A stretch of DNA of 64,000 nt from Aquamicrobium defluvii. Lineage in GTDB: Bacteria; Pseudomonadota; Alphaproteobacteria; Rhizobiales; Rhizobiaceae. The position numbers and the translations under genes were made by a program. The stretch's first letter is position 1, and every line of letters starts with the position of its first letter. The stretch is taken from assembly GCF_004363725.1 (NCBI RefSeq), contig NZ_SNZF01000019.1:1-64000 (forward strand), given 5' to 3'. Under the pieces are notes generated by a model that saw only the letters and a list, made by a program, of their open reading frames with translations, was not told where the DNA came from and did not search any database. Positions 35,826 through 45,261 of this stretch are shown here, one piece after another.

Positions 35826-37391
35826 ATGACCGAGTCTCGCAATATGTTCCATGTTTCCCGCCGCGGCTTCCTGCAAGGCAGCGCATTGCTGGGCGTTTCG
35901 GCGTCCGCCGGCCTGCTCGGCGCCCCTTCCGCATGGGCACAGACCCCGGTTCGCGGCGGTCATCTGCGCATGGGTCTGGCAGGCGGCGCCTCGGCCGACA
36001 CGCTCGATCCCGCGCTGGCTTCCGCCAGCGTGCTCTTCGTCGTCGCCCATTGCTGGGGCGACACGCTGGTCGAATCCCACCCCGAGACGGGCGAAGCGCT
36101 GCCGTCGCTGGCGGAATCGTGGTCGCCCTCCGCGGATGCCTCCGAATGGACATTCAAGATCAGGCAGGGCGTCAGCTTCCATGACGGCAAACCGATGACG
36201 GTTGCCGACGCGGTGGCAACGCTGCGCCGCCACGCCGACGAAAGCTCCCAATCGGGCGCACTGGGGCTTTTGTCCGGCGTCAAGCAGATCGAGGAACGTG
36301 GCGGGGATCTCGTCATCACGCTTACGGAAGGCAATGCGGACCTGCCGCTCGTGCTCACCGACTATCACCTTCAGATCCAGCCCGAGGGCGGCAATGGCAA
36401 TCCCGATGCGGCAATCGGCACCGGCCCTTACAAGCTGACCGCCTTCGAGCCGGGCATCCGCGCCACCTTCGAGCGCAACACCGACGACTGGCGCGACGAC
36501 CGCGGTTTCGTGGACAGCGTCGAGATCATCGTGATGAACGACTCCACCGCGCGCATCAGCGCACTGAGCGCCGGTCAGGTCGATTTCATCAACCTTATCG
36601 AACCGAAAGTCGTGCCGCTGATCTCGCGGGCACCGAACGTCGAAATCCTGCAAAGCCCCGGCAAGGGCTTCTATTCCTTCCTGATGCATTGCGACACCGC
36701 TCCCTTCGACAACAACGACCTGCGCCTGGCGCTGAAATACGCGGTCGACCGCGAAGCCCTGCTCAAGCAGGTGGTTGGCGGCTTCGGTACCATCGGCAAC
36801 GACTATCCGGTCAACGCCAACTATGCGCTGGCGCCTACCGATATCGAGCAGCGCGTCTACGACCCCGAAAAGGCGGCGTTCCACTTCAAGAAGTCGGGTC
36901 ACGACGGGCCGATCCTGCTGCGTACCTCGGAGGCCGCCTTCCCCGGCGCGGTCGATGCCGCGCAGCTGTTCCAGCAGAGCGCCGCCAGGGCAGGCATCAC
37001 GCTCGACGTGCGGCGCGAACCGAGCGACGGCTACTGGTCCGAAGTGTGGAACAAGCAGCCCTTCTGCGCTTCCTACTGGGGCGGGCGCCCGACACAGGAT
37101 TCGCGCTATTCGACCTCTTATGTCTCCAACGCCGAGTGGAACGATACGCGCTTCAAGCGTCCCGAGTTCGACAAGATGGCGGTGCAGGCACGCGGTGAAC
37201 TGGACGAGGACAAGCGCCGCGCGCTCTATCGGGACATGGCGCTGATGATCCACAACGAGGGCGGTCTCATCCTGCCGGTGTTCAACGACTATGTGAACGC
37301 GGGCTCGAAGAAGCTGAAAGGCTACGTCCACGATATCGGCAACGACATCTCCAACGGCCGCATCGCCAGCAGGGTCTGGATAGAGACCTGA
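35826..37391 (+). CDS. ABC transporter substrate-binding protein, family 5 (peptide type), Tat-exported
   Basis: A 521-residue periplasmic solute-binding protein. The N-terminus has a twin-arginine signal (SRRGFLQ) followed by a hydrophobic region and AWAQ, so it should be exported folded. The family-5 fold shows in LAESWSPSADASEWTFKIRQ, VSFHDGKPMTVADAV and TGPYKLTAFEPG. Usual ligands are peptides, nickel or opines; the ligand here is unknown. No permease or ATPase genes are next to it, so it is an orphan binding protein. GAGGGG precedes the ATG. A CocE-type hydrolase follows after a repeat. Confidence 0.9.
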   Translation: MTESRNMFHVSRRGFLQGSALLGVSASAGLLGAPSAWAQTPVRGGHLRMGLAGGASADTLDPALASASVLFVVAHCWGDTLVESHPETGEALPSLAESWSPSADASEWTFKIRQGVSFHDGKPMTVADAVATLRRHADESSQSGALGLLSGVKQIEERGGDLVITLTEGNADLPLVLTDYHLQIQPEGGNGNPDAAIGTGPYKLTAFEPGIRATFERNTDDWRDDRGFVDSVEIIVMNDSTARISALSAGQVDFINLIEPKVVPLISRAPNVEILQSPGKGFYSFLMHCDTAPFDNNDLRLALKYAVDREALLKQVVGGFGTIGNDYPVNANYALAPTDIEQRVYDPEKAAFHFKKSGHDGPILLRTSEAAFPGAVDAAQLFQQSAARAGITLDVRREPSDGYWSEVWNKQPFCASYWGGRPTQDSRYSTSYVSNAEWNDTRFKRPEFDKMAVQARGELDEDKRRALYRDMALMIHNEGGLILPVFNDYVNAGSKKLKGYVHDIGNDISNGRIASRVWIET

Positions 37392-37407
37392 TCGGAGCCA
37401 TCCATGC

Positions 37408-37512
37408 CTGGAGCATTTCGCAGTCGGACGGCATCGTCCGACATCGCATAAGTGCGGCCAGGAAAAAGACGGAGCAGCGGAGGCAGCGTTCGTAACAACG
37501 CCCCTGCTCCAG
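37408..37512 (+). repeat. S-family repeat, copy 4
   Basis: 105 bases bounded by perfect 7-base terminal inverted repeats CTGGAGC and GCTCCAG. The core is ATCGCATAAGTGCGGCC. The right half nests GGAGCAG/CTGCTCC around GCGTT/AACGC. It separates the binding-protein gene from the hydrolase gene and is the cleanest S copy. Confidence 0.75.
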
Positions 37513-37566
37513 AACCCCGCACAACCGGCAGTCCTTTGCCGGTCCCGACTCCCTGCGACGAGAGCC

Positions 37567-39564
37567 ATGACCCGGAAAACCTTTCACGTCATCGAAAACG
37601 AATGGATCACCCTGAAGGATGGAACGCGTCTGGCGGCGCGCATCTGGATGCCGGACGATGCCCGTCCGGAAGCGCCGGTGCCTGCGGTGCTGGAGTTCCT
37701 GCCCTATCGCAAGCGAAACGGCACGGCGCCGCGCGACGAATCCACCTATCCGGTGTTCGCAGCCGCAGGCATTGCCGGGGTTCGCGTCGATATTCGCGGC
37801 TGTGGCGAATCCGATGGCGTCATCGACGGCGAGTACACGCCCCGCGAGCTTTCCGATGCGGTCGAGGTGATCGAATGGATCGCGTCCCAGGGCTGGTCGA
37901 ACGGCAGCGTTGGCATGATGGGCATTTCATGGGGCGGCTTCAACGGCCTCCAGGTGGCTGCGCTGAAGCCGCCGGCGCTCAAGGCGGTGATTTCCATCGC
38001 CTCGACCGTGGATCGCTACAACGACGACATCCATTACAAGAACGGCACGCATCTGTCGGCGCAGTTTGCGTGGGCGGCGACGATGAGCGCCTACCAGTCC
38101 CGTTCGCCGGATCCGGAAATCGTGGGAGAGCGCTGGCGCGACATGTGGCTGGAGCGGCTGGAAGGCGAGCCCTTCTTCATGGAGGAGTGGCTGGGCCACC
38201 AGCGCCGGGACGCCTTCTGGCGCCATGGGTCGATCTGCGAGGATTTCGACGGTTTTCCCGTTCCCGCACTGGTGATTGCCGGCTGGGCCGACGGCTACCG
38301 CAACACGCCGCTCAAGGCGGTGGAAGGCATGCCGGCACAAGCGAAGGCGCTGATCGGCCCGTGGGTGCACAAATATCCGCATTTCGCCTACCCGAAGCCG
38401 CGCGCGGATTTCCACGCCGAAGCCATCGCATGGTGGCGGCGCTGGCTCTGCGATGAAGAAAATGGCGCGGAAAAGGCCCCTCAGGTCCGCGCCTACATTC
38501 TCGACGGCCCGCGCCCGGCGCTTTGGCGCGAGGCCGATCCGGGCTACTGGATCGCAAAGAATGCGTGGAGTTCTCCCGAAACCCGAACGCTGGCCGTCAA
38601 TGCTTCGGGCCGGCTTGAAGGCAACCCGACGGAGCCGGCTTCAGGAACCACCCTGCTGCGCTCGCCTCTGGACACCGGCACCGCGGCGGGCGAGTTCTTC
38701 ACGCTCAAACCGGATTCGGAAATGCCCGGCGACCAGCGGTCCGACGATGCCGGCTCGCTGGTTTTCGACAGCCGGGCGCTGGGCGAGGAAGTCGTCATCC
38801 TCGGTCAGCCGGTCCTGAAACTGCGCCTGTCCAGCAGCGCACCTCTGGCCAATCTGGCGGCAAGGCTGGTGGACGTTCACCCGGACGGCACCGCAACCCG
38901 TGTCTGCTTCGGCCTGCTCAACCTTGCCCACCGCAACGGCAATGCCGAACCGCAGGTGCTGGAGCCGGGCAAACCAGCCGATGTGGAGCTTGTGCTGGAT
39001 GCGTGCGGCTATCGCTTTGCGCCGGGCCACCGCATCCGGCTGTCGCTGTCCAGCGCCTACTGGCCGACCATGCTGCCGCCACCCTGCGACGCGACGCTCG
39101 ATGTCGATCTCGCCTCGGTGAGGCTGGACCTGCCGTTGCTCGGCGACCACGACAGGATCGAAGTGCAGGAGCCGGCGAATCCCGACCCCCTGCCGCATTA
39201 TGAAGTGCTTGAAGAAGGCTCCTCCAGCCGCATCGTCGAACGCGATCTGGAAAATGGCGTTACCCGTTACCGTGTGAGCGAGGATACCGGCCTCAACCTC
39301 CATCCCGGCAACGGCCTGTGCACGCGCGACATCACCGAGCAGGTCTGGTCGATAGCGCCGCACGACCCGTTGTCGATGACCGCGGAGATCACTTCCATAT
39401 GCGTTACCGCACGCGATGGATGGGAGACGAGGACGCGCAGCACCATGACGCTCTCGTGCACGGCAGCCGAATGGATCGTGTCCGAACGCATGGAAGCCTT
39501 CCACGACGGGCACAATGTGTTCGATCGTGAACGCAGCGCCCGCATTGCGCGCGATCATATGTAA
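37567..39564 (+). CDS. CocE/NonD-family hydrolase (X-Pro dipeptidyl-peptidase S15 fold)
   Basis: A 665-residue serine hydrolase. The N-terminal alpha/beta-hydrolase part has the nucleophile motif GISWGGFNGLQ near residue 122 and AGWADGYRNTPLKAV near the catalytic acid. The last 250 residues form the jelly-roll-like domain typical of the PepX/CocE group (for example LRLSSSAPLANLAARLVDV). Members cleave esters, beta-lactam precursors or Xaa-Pro peptides; the substrate is not readable. Its position after an orphan peptide-type binding protein suggests use of imported peptides or amides. No signal peptide is seen. It converges on tadC. Confidence 0.88.
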   Translation: MTRKTFHVIENEWITLKDGTRLAARIWMPDDARPEAPVPAVLEFLPYRKRNGTAPRDESTYPVFAAAGIAGVRVDIRGCGESDGVIDGEYTPRELSDAVEVIEWIASQGWSNGSVGMMGISWGGFNGLQVAALKPPALKAVISIASTVDRYNDDIHYKNGTHLSAQFAWAATMSAYQSRSPDPEIVGERWRDMWLERLEGEPFFMEEWLGHQRRDAFWRHGSICEDFDGFPVPALVIAGWADGYRNTPLKAVEGMPAQAKALIGPWVHKYPHFAYPKPRADFHAEAIAWWRRWLCDEENGAEKAPQVRAYILDGPRPALWREADPGYWIAKNAWSSPETRTLAVNASGRLEGNPTEPASGTTLLRSPLDTGTAAGEFFTLKPDSEMPGDQRSDDAGSLVFDSRALGEEVVILGQPVLKLRLSSSAPLANLAARLVDVHPDGTATRVCFGLLNLAHRNGNAEPQVLEPGKPADVELVLDACGYRFAPGHRIRLSLSSAYWPTMLPPPCDATLDVDLASVRLDLPLLGDHDRIEVQEPANPDPLPHYEVLEEGSSSRIVERDLENGVTRYRVSEDTGLNLHPGNGLCTRDITEQVWSIAPHDPLSMTAEITSICVTARDGWETRTRSTMTLSCTAAEWIVSERMEAFHDGHNVFDRERSARIARDHM

Positions 39565-39568
39565 AGAG

Positions 39569-39602
39569 GAAGGGCAGGACGGCTGTGCCAGCCCTGCCCT
39601 TC
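39569..39602. terminator. Bidirectional terminator between the hydrolase and tadC
   Basis: Perfect 10-base arms GAAGGGCAGG and CCTGCCCTTC with a 14-base loop that can pair further, lying between two convergent stop codons. The U-tracts on both sides are short. Confidence 0.65.
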
Positions 39603-39620
39603 TGTCTGCGGCATGAAACT

Positions 39621-40643
39621 TTATTCGGTCGCGGAGCTTTGGGGCTGGTCGCCGAAGAAACCGCCGTTCTGGCTGAGCTGGATGCCGGCCGGGCCGAGGA
39701 TGATGGCGAACAGCACCGGCAGGAAGAACAGGATCATCGGCACGGTGAGCTTGGGCGGAAGGGCAGCGGCCTTCTTCTCGGCTTCGGTCATGCGCGCATC
39801 CCGGCTTTCGCTGGAGAGCACCCTGAGGGCATGGGCCACCGGGGTGCCGTAGCGTTCGGCCTGGATAAGCGCCTGGGTGACCGACTTGACCGGCTCCAGA
39901 CCGGTGCGCTCGGCCAGATTCTCGTAGGCTTGCCGCCGCTCCTGCAAATAGGAGAGTTCAGCCGTGGTGAGCACGAATTCCTCGGCCAGCTCGACCGACT
40001 GGGAGCCGATCTCCTCGGCCACCTTGCGCATGGCCGCCTCGATCGACATGCCCGATTCGACGCAGATCAGCATCAGGTCCAGCGCGTCCGGCCAGGCACG
40101 CTTGATGGATTCCTTGCGCTTCGAGGCACGGTTGGTGACGTAGACGATCGGCGCGTAGAAGCCGGCATAGGCGGCGCCGATGCAGGCGAAGACGCGGATC
40201 ATCATCGGCTTGTCCTCCATCACGCCCAGCCCGAAGATGTAGACTGCGGCAAGGCCAAGCCCAACGAAGGGCAGGACGAGACGGAAGAACAGGAACTGCG
40301 TCATCGGGTTCTGGCCCCGGAAGCCGGCCGTCTTGAGCTGGCGAACCGTGTTCTCGTCCGCCAGCAGCCGTCGCAGGTCGAGCCGCTCGACGACGCGGCG
40401 CATGCCGGTCGACTGCTGCTCACGCAGGCCGCGGCTGCGCCGGTCCGCCTCCGCGACCAGACGGGCGCGCTGCTTTGCGCGCAGTTCGTCGCGTTCGAGC
40501 GCCACGGCCTTCATCCGGTTCTTCAGCGGATTTCCCCCGAAGGCGGGAAGCAGCGTCATCATCGTCGCGAAGACGGCGATGCCGACCAGCAGCGCCGTCA
40601 GGAATGCCGGATCGGTCAGGGTCTTTATGGTCTGGGCGCTCAC
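39621..40643 (-). CDS. tadC: Tad pilus inner-membrane platform protein TadC
   Basis: A 340-residue type II secretion F-domain protein. Three to four membrane segments flank a cytoplasmic helical domain with LDLMLICVESGMSIEAAM and LSSESRDARMTEAEKKAAALPPKL (given as separate parts of the conserved T2SSF region). With TadB it forms the inner-membrane base on which the CpaF ATPase drives Flp pilin assembly. It is the last gene of the leftward cpaB-tadC run, 39 bases after tadB. Confidence 0.92.
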   Translation of the reverse strand: MSAQTIKTLTDPAFLTALLVGIAVFATMMTLLPAFGGNPLKNRMKAVALERDELRAKQRARLVAEADRRSRGLREQQSTGMRRVVERLDLRRLLADENTVRQLKTAGFRGQNPMTQFLFFRLVLPFVGLGLAAVYIFGLGVMEDKPMMIRVFACIGAAYAGFYAPIVYVTNRASKRKESIKRAWPDALDLMLICVESGMSIEAAMRKVAEEIGSQSVELAEEFVLTTAELSYLQERRQAYENLAERTGLEPVKSVTQALIQAERYGTPVAHALRVLSSESRDARMTEAEKKAAALPPKLTVPMILFFLPVLFAIILGPAGIQLSQNGGFFGDQPQSSATE

Positions 40644-40682
40644 GGCAGCCTCCGGTCAGCGGGTCTGGCCAAACTCATGACC

Positions 40683-41696
40683 TCAGACCTCGAAATTCAT
40701 CATCTTGCGCATCACGAAGATGCCTATCGACATCCACAGCCCCGAGACTCCGAGGATCAGGTGGCCGGTCGAGGTGGTGAACAGCGGCAGGATGTAGCTG
40801 GGGCTGGTCAGATAGACGAGAAACGCGATGATGAACGGCAGCGAGCCGATGATCGCGGCGGAAGCCTTGGCCTCCATCGACAGGGCGGAAACCTTCGCCT
40901 TCATCTTCTTGCGGTCGCGCAGCACCCGCGAGAGATTGCCGAGCGCCTCGGACAGGTTGCCGCCGGCCTGCGCCTGGATCTGGATGACGATGCCGAAGAA
41001 CGCCGCCTCGGGGCACGGCATGGTTTCGGACATGCGCATGGTGGCCTCGGGTATCGACAGGCCCATCTGCTGGGAGTCGACGATGCGGCGGAACTCGCCG
41101 CGCACCGGTTCCGGGGATTCATTGGCGATGAGGCGCACGGCATCGTTGAGAGGCAGGCCGGACTTCACGGCGCGCACGATGATGTCCAGCGCGTTGGGAA
41201 ACTCGTTCAGAAAGGCCTTTACCCGGCGGGCGCGCAGGAATGACACCAGCCAGCGCGGCAGGCCCAGACTGCCGACGATCAACGCACCCGGCAGGGCGAT
41301 GGTCGGAAGTCCGATGACGAACCCGACCAGCGTCAGGACGAGGCCGGAAATTGCGGAGTAGAGATAGAACCGCTCCATGGTGAGGTTCAGGCCGGCCTGC
41401 CGGATCTGCACCTTCAGCGGCGGCTTCTTGACGCTCAGGTCGATCTGCTTCTGCTTTTCATCGAGCTGCCTGAGCGTTTCCTGCACGGATTTGCGCCGCT
41501 TGGCAGCCTCGGCCATGCGGTCCCGCGATGCCTTGACCACGGCCCGGTCGGTCTCGGCCGACTTGATCGTCTGAAGGCGCTTGCCGACGTTCCTCTCGTC
41601 GCTGATGCGATTGAAGAGCAGCGCATAGGCGATCGCGCCGGCGCTGACGCCGGCCAGCGCGACGAACATCAGAACGGTGCTGTCAATTCCAAACAT
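40683..41696 (-). CDS. tadB: Tad pilus inner-membrane platform protein TadB
   Basis: A 337-residue paralogue of TadC with the T2SSF domain: PNALDIIVRAVKSGLPLNDA, then ETMPCPEAAFFGIVIQIQAQ and NLSRVLRDRKKMKAKVSALS. It has an N-terminal membrane anchor, a basic linker and two to three C-terminal membrane segments. It partners TadC and CpaF in the pilus motor. It follows cpaF by 27 bases in the same transcription unit. Confidence 0.92.
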   Translation of the reverse strand: MFGIDSTVLMFVALAGVSAGAIAYALLFNRISDERNVGKRLQTIKSAETDRAVVKASRDRMAEAAKRRKSVQETLRQLDEKQKQIDLSVKKPPLKVQIRQAGLNLTMERFYLYSAISGLVLTLVGFVIGLPTIALPGALIVGSLGLPRWLVSFLRARRVKAFLNEFPNALDIIVRAVKSGLPLNDAVRLIANESPEPVRGEFRRIVDSQQMGLSIPEATMRMSETMPCPEAAFFGIVIQIQAQAGGNLSEALGNLSRVLRDRKKMKAKVSALSMEAKASAAIIGSLPFIIAFLVYLTSPSYILPLFTTSTGHLILGVSGLWMSIGIFVMRKMMNFEV

Positions 41697-41723
41697 TGCG
41701 CTCGCGCTCCATGCTCAAAGGAC

Positions 41724-43220
41724 TCAATCGGCACGCTTCTCCATGGCTTCCAGCGCGGTGGCCAGCCGGTGCTCCTCGCCATAATAACGGGCGCGATCCC
41801 AGAAATGCGGGCGTCCGATACCGGTAGAGACATGCTCGCCGACCAGCTTGCCGTTCGCATCCTCGCCCTTGATGTTGTAGACGACGAGGTCCTGGGTAAC
41901 GATTACATCGCCTTCCATGCCGATCACTTCGGTGATGTGGGTGATGCGGCGCGATCCGTCGCGCAGGCGGGCCGCCTGAATGATGACGTCGACCGAGCCG
42001 ACGATGATCTCGCGCACGGTGCGCTGCGGCAGCGAATAGCCACCCATGGCGATCATGGATTCCATGCGGTTCAGGCACTCGCGCGGGCTGTTGGAGTGGA
42101 TGGTGCCCATCGAGCCGTCATGGCCCGTGTTCATGGCCTGCAACAGGTCGAAAACTTCGGGGCCGCGCACCTCGCCCACGATGATGCGCTCGGGGCGCAT
42201 GCGCAGGCAGTTCTTGACGAGATCGCGCATGGTCACCTCACCCTCGCCTTCGAGATTTGGCGGACGGGTTTCGAGGCGCACCACATGCGGCTGCTGGAGC
42301 TGCAATTCGGCCGAGTCCTCGCAGGTGATGATGCGCTCCTCGCGATCGACATAGTTGGTCAGGCAGTTGAGCAGCGTGGTCTTGCCCGAGCCGGTACCGC
42401 CGGAAATGACGACATTGCAACGCACCCGGCCGACGATCTTGAGGATTTCCGCGCCTTCCGGCGAAATGGCGCCGAACCGCACGAGCTGGTCGAGGGTGAG
42501 CTTGTCCTTCTTGAACTTGCGTATGGTGAGCGCGGTGCCGTCGATGGCCAATGGCGGCGCGATGACGTTGACGCGGGAGCCGTCGGGCAGACGCGCATCG
42601 CAGATCGGCGAGGATTCATCGACACGGCGGCCGACCTGGCTGACGATGCGCTGGCAGATGTTGAGAAGCTGCTGGTTGTCCCGGAAACGGATACTGGTCT
42701 GCTCGACCCTGCCGTTCACCTCGATATAGACGTTGCGCGAGCCGTTCACCATGATGTCGGCGATGTCGTCGCGGGCCAGCAGCGGCTCCAGCGGACCGTA
42801 GCCCAGAACGTCGTTGCAGATGTCCTCGAGCAGTTCCTCCTGCTCGGAAATCGACATGGCGAAGTTCTTGATCGCGATGATGTCGTTGACGATATCGCGT
42901 ATTTCCTCGCGCGCGGCATCGGGTTCCAGCTTGGCCAGCTGGGACAGGTCGATGGTGTCGATAAGCGCGGCAAAGACCTGGCTCTTGGTGTCGTAATAGC
43001 TGTCGCTGCGCTCGCGCGGCGCGCGCCCCGCCGGCTGGGCTGCAAGCGGAGGCGCTTCCACGGTGCGGCGTGCAGGCTGCTGCATTGGCGCAGCTGGCGC
43101 AGCGTGGCGTGCCGGCGCACCGTCCACCGCGCCGGACACCGGCGCAGCCGGTGAAGGGGCGGAGGCAGGCTTCGAGAAAGCCGGCTTGCCCCTGTCGTCG
43201 TTGCCTCTTCTTCCGAACAT
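41724..43220 (-). CDS. cpaF: Tad pilus secretion ATPase CpaF (TadA)
   Basis: This 498-residue GspE/VirB11-type hexameric ATPase powers pilin polymerisation. Walker A is [16 protein letters not shown] near residue 275, the aspartate and Walker B regions are [17 protein letters not shown] and [14 protein letters not shown], and the His box is MGTIHSNSP. The first 75 residues are a Pro/Ala-rich, low-complexity linker that is variable in the family. It lies between cpaE and tadB, in the usual order. Confidence 0.95.
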   Translation of the reverse strand: MFGRRGNDDRGKPAFSKPASAPSPAAPVSGAVDGAPARHAAPAAPMQQPARRTVEAPPLAAQPAGRAPRERSDSYYDTKSQVFAALIDTIDLSQLAKLEPDAAREEIRDIVNDIIAIKNFAMSISEQEELLEDICNDVLGYGPLEPLLARDDIADIMVNGSRNVYIEVNGRVEQTSIRFRDNQQLLNICQRIVSQVGRRVDESSPICDARLPDGSRVNVIAPPLAIDGTALTIRKFKKDKLTLDQLVRFGAISPEGAEILKIVGRVRCNVVISGGTGSGKTTLLNCLTNYVDREERIITCEDSAELQLQQPHVVRLETRPPNLEGEGEVTMRDLVKNCLRMRPERIIVGEVRGPEVFDLLQAMNTGHDGSMGTIHSNSPRECLNRMESMIAMGGYSLPQRTVREIIVGSVDVIIQAARLRDGSRRITHITEVIGMEGDVIVTQDLVVYNIKGEDANGKLVGEHVSTGIGRPHFWDRARYYGEEHRLATALEAMEKRAD

Positions 43221-43252
43221 GATCGTCTACCCTTGCGCTCCCGCGTGCGTCG

Positions 43253-44533
43253 TCACTTCGCGCGTCTGAGCTTTTCGATGATCGAGCCGAGGCCGGGCTT
43301 CCTGCGGACCTTGATCTCCGCCCGCCCGGTCAGCACATGAGCGATCTCGTTGATCGTGGCCACGACCGGGCTCTTGGCATCCATCTCGCCCAGCATGCGG
43401 CCATTGTTGGCGGCATTGCCGAAGAGTTGCGGATCGAACGGGATCACCGCCATCGGCTCGACATCGAGCGGCTCGGCGAAATCCTGCGCCGAAATCTCCG
43501 GCCGCTTCTGTACGCCGCACTGGTTGAGGATCAGCTTCGGCGGCGGATCGTTGGGCCGCAGGCGCTTCAGCATGTCCATCAGGTTCTTGGTGTTGCGCAG
43601 ATTGGCAAGCTCCGGCGTCGCGGTGATCACCACCTCGTCGGCATGCATGAGGGTGTTCCTGCTCCAGCCGCTCCACAGATGGGGAATGTCGAGCACCAGA
43701 ACGGGCGCGGTGCGTTGCGCCGTGTCGATGACCTGCGCGAAAGCGTCCGGCTCGAAATCGTAGGTGCGCTCGAGTGTCGAGGGCGCCGCAAGGAGGGAAA
43801 GGTTTTCGGCGCATTGCGCCAGCAGCCGGTCGAGATAGACCTCGTCGACGCGCTCGGGCGAGAATACCGCCTCCGCGATGCCTTGAGCCGGGTCCTGATC
43901 AAAGTTGATGTTGGCGGTTCCGAACGCCAGATCGAGGTCCGCGACCACGACTTCCGACCTGAACAGCGATGAAATCGCCCAGCCGACATTGTGCGCGATT
44001 GTGGAGGACCCCGTTCCGCCTTTCGCGCCTATGAAGGCGATCGAACGGCCGATCGGATCGGCGTCGGGGTCGACGAAGATGGTTGCGATGACGCTGACGA
44101 TATCGGCCATCGACACCGGCGCGACGACATATTCGGAGATGCCGTTGCGGATCAGTTCGCGATAAAGGCCGACATCGTTGTAATGACCGATGACCACCAC
44201 CTTTGTGCTGGGATCGCAATGCTCGGCAAGCTGCGCCAGCTGCTCCAGAAGTTCTCCCGGCTCGCTGCGCGATTCCAGGATGATCAGGTTGGGTGTCGGT
44301 GCCGTCTGGTAGAAATCGATGGCCGTGGAAATGCCACCCATATGCACCTTGAGATGCGCCTTCGACATGCGGCGATCCTCGCCGGCACGCTGGACAGGCG
44401 CGGATACGCCCTCGCTTTCGCAGAAAGCCTGAATGGAAATGCGCGGTATAGGCCGCAGGGCCTGCATGGCGGCGATGTCGTGCTGGTCGCCGCGCTCCGC
44501 CCCGATGTCATGGTCATACGCCAGATTTGTCAT
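43253..44533 (-). CDS. cpaE: Tad pilus localisation ATPase CpaE (TadZ)
   Basis: A 426-residue MinD/ParA-like protein. An N-terminal receiver-like pseudo-domain (about 70-160, ending ISEYVVAPVSMADIV) precedes the P-loop domain with the deviant Walker A IGAKGGTGSSTIAHN near 170 and DLDLAFGTANINFD. TadZ/CpaE proteins mark the pole or assembly site of the pilus. It is followed by cpaF after 32 bases and preceded by cpaD after 30 bases. Confidence 0.92.
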   Translation of the reverse strand: MTNLAYDHDIGAERGDQHDIAAMQALRPIPRISIQAFCESEGVSAPVQRAGEDRRMSKAHLKVHMGGISTAIDFYQTAPTPNLIILESRSEPGELLEQLAQLAEHCDPSTKVVVIGHYNDVGLYRELIRNGISEYVVAPVSMADIVSVIATIFVDPDADPIGRSIAFIGAKGGTGSSTIAHNVGWAISSLFRSEVVVADLDLAFGTANINFDQDPAQGIAEAVFSPERVDEVYLDRLLAQCAENLSLLAAPSTLERTYDFEPDAFAQVIDTAQRTAPVLVLDIPHLWSGWSRNTLMHADEVVITATPELANLRNTKNLMDMLKRLRPNDPPPKLILNQCGVQKRPEISAQDFAEPLDVEPMAVIPFDPQLFGNAANNGRMLGEMDAKSPVVATINEIAHVLTGRAEIKVRRKPGLGSIIEKLRRAK

Positions 44534-44563
44534 GCTGCTTGCCCCCCGGACAGGCCGAATTCG

Positions 44564-45247
44564 TCAATATCTCACTTCACCCGCAGTGCTGCCGTTTCCG
44601 GAAGAGCGGTATCTGTCGATGACCGTTTTCCGGTTCGATGCGTCGATGGAAGTCTGCTGGCGCGGTCCCATGAGATCGGCCGGATTGGCGATCTGGGCAG
44701 CCAGATTGTTCTGGTATGAACAGCCGAAATTGGCGTAGTGCTTGTTGTCGGCCGTATCCAGGACATCCTTCGGCCAGCGCCCGCACTTGCCGGTCTGCGC
44801 CTGGATCGAGCTGTAGACGAGCCGGACCGGCGCGGTCAGCTCGTCGGGCGATGCCTGATAGTGCGCCATGGCAATACGATCGGGCCGCACGCCGCCGGCC
44901 GCCGCCAGGCGGGCAAATTCCCGGGCGACCTTTCCGGCGGCCCGTTCATTGGCGGACCCGGAAGGTGCAGCGATGGTCAGCACCGGGGCCTCTCCCGTAT
45001 CGTAACCATCGAGGAAACCGGCCAGCGCCTGCCGCTGCATCTTCGAGACGCCCTGCGCCGACGCCGCAACCGGCAGGTCCAGGGTCTTGTCCTTCTCGGT
45101 GATGACGATGGGATGGTTGGTGCGATAGTCGTCGGGGATGGCCCCGACGACAACGCTGTCGCGATTGGCGCATCCGGCCAGCAGCGCGGCGGCGGCCACG
45201 GCCAGCGCCGCGACGGTTGCTCTTGTCCTGAACATTGCGCTCGACAT
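44564..45247 (-). CDS. cpaD: Tad pilus lipoprotein CpaD
   Basis: A lipoprotein of about 227 residues with signal and lipobox AAALLAGC, then a conserved CpaD body including NHPIVITEKDKTLDLPV and GCSYQNNLAAQIANPADLMGP, the family's C-terminal hallmark (parts of one stretch). It is thought to stabilise or localise the secretin CpaC at the outer membrane. The ATG chosen has GGGGA 7 bases upstream; a GTG 18 bases earlier overlaps the cpaC stop as GTGA and is also possible, which would make the genes strictly coupled. Confidence 0.9.
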   Translation of the reverse strand: MSSAMFRTRATVAALAVAAAALLAGCANRDSVVVGAIPDDYRTNHPIVITEKDKTLDLPVAASAQGVSKMQRQALAGFLDGYDTGEAPVLTIAAPSGSANERAAGKVAREFARLAAAGGVRPDRIAMAHYQASPDELTAPVRLVYSSIQAQTGKCGRWPKDVLDTADNKHYANFGCSYQNNLAAQIANPADLMGPRQQTSIDASNRKTVIDRYRSSGNGSTAGEVRY

Positions 45248-45261
45248 GCCCGTTTCCCCGC

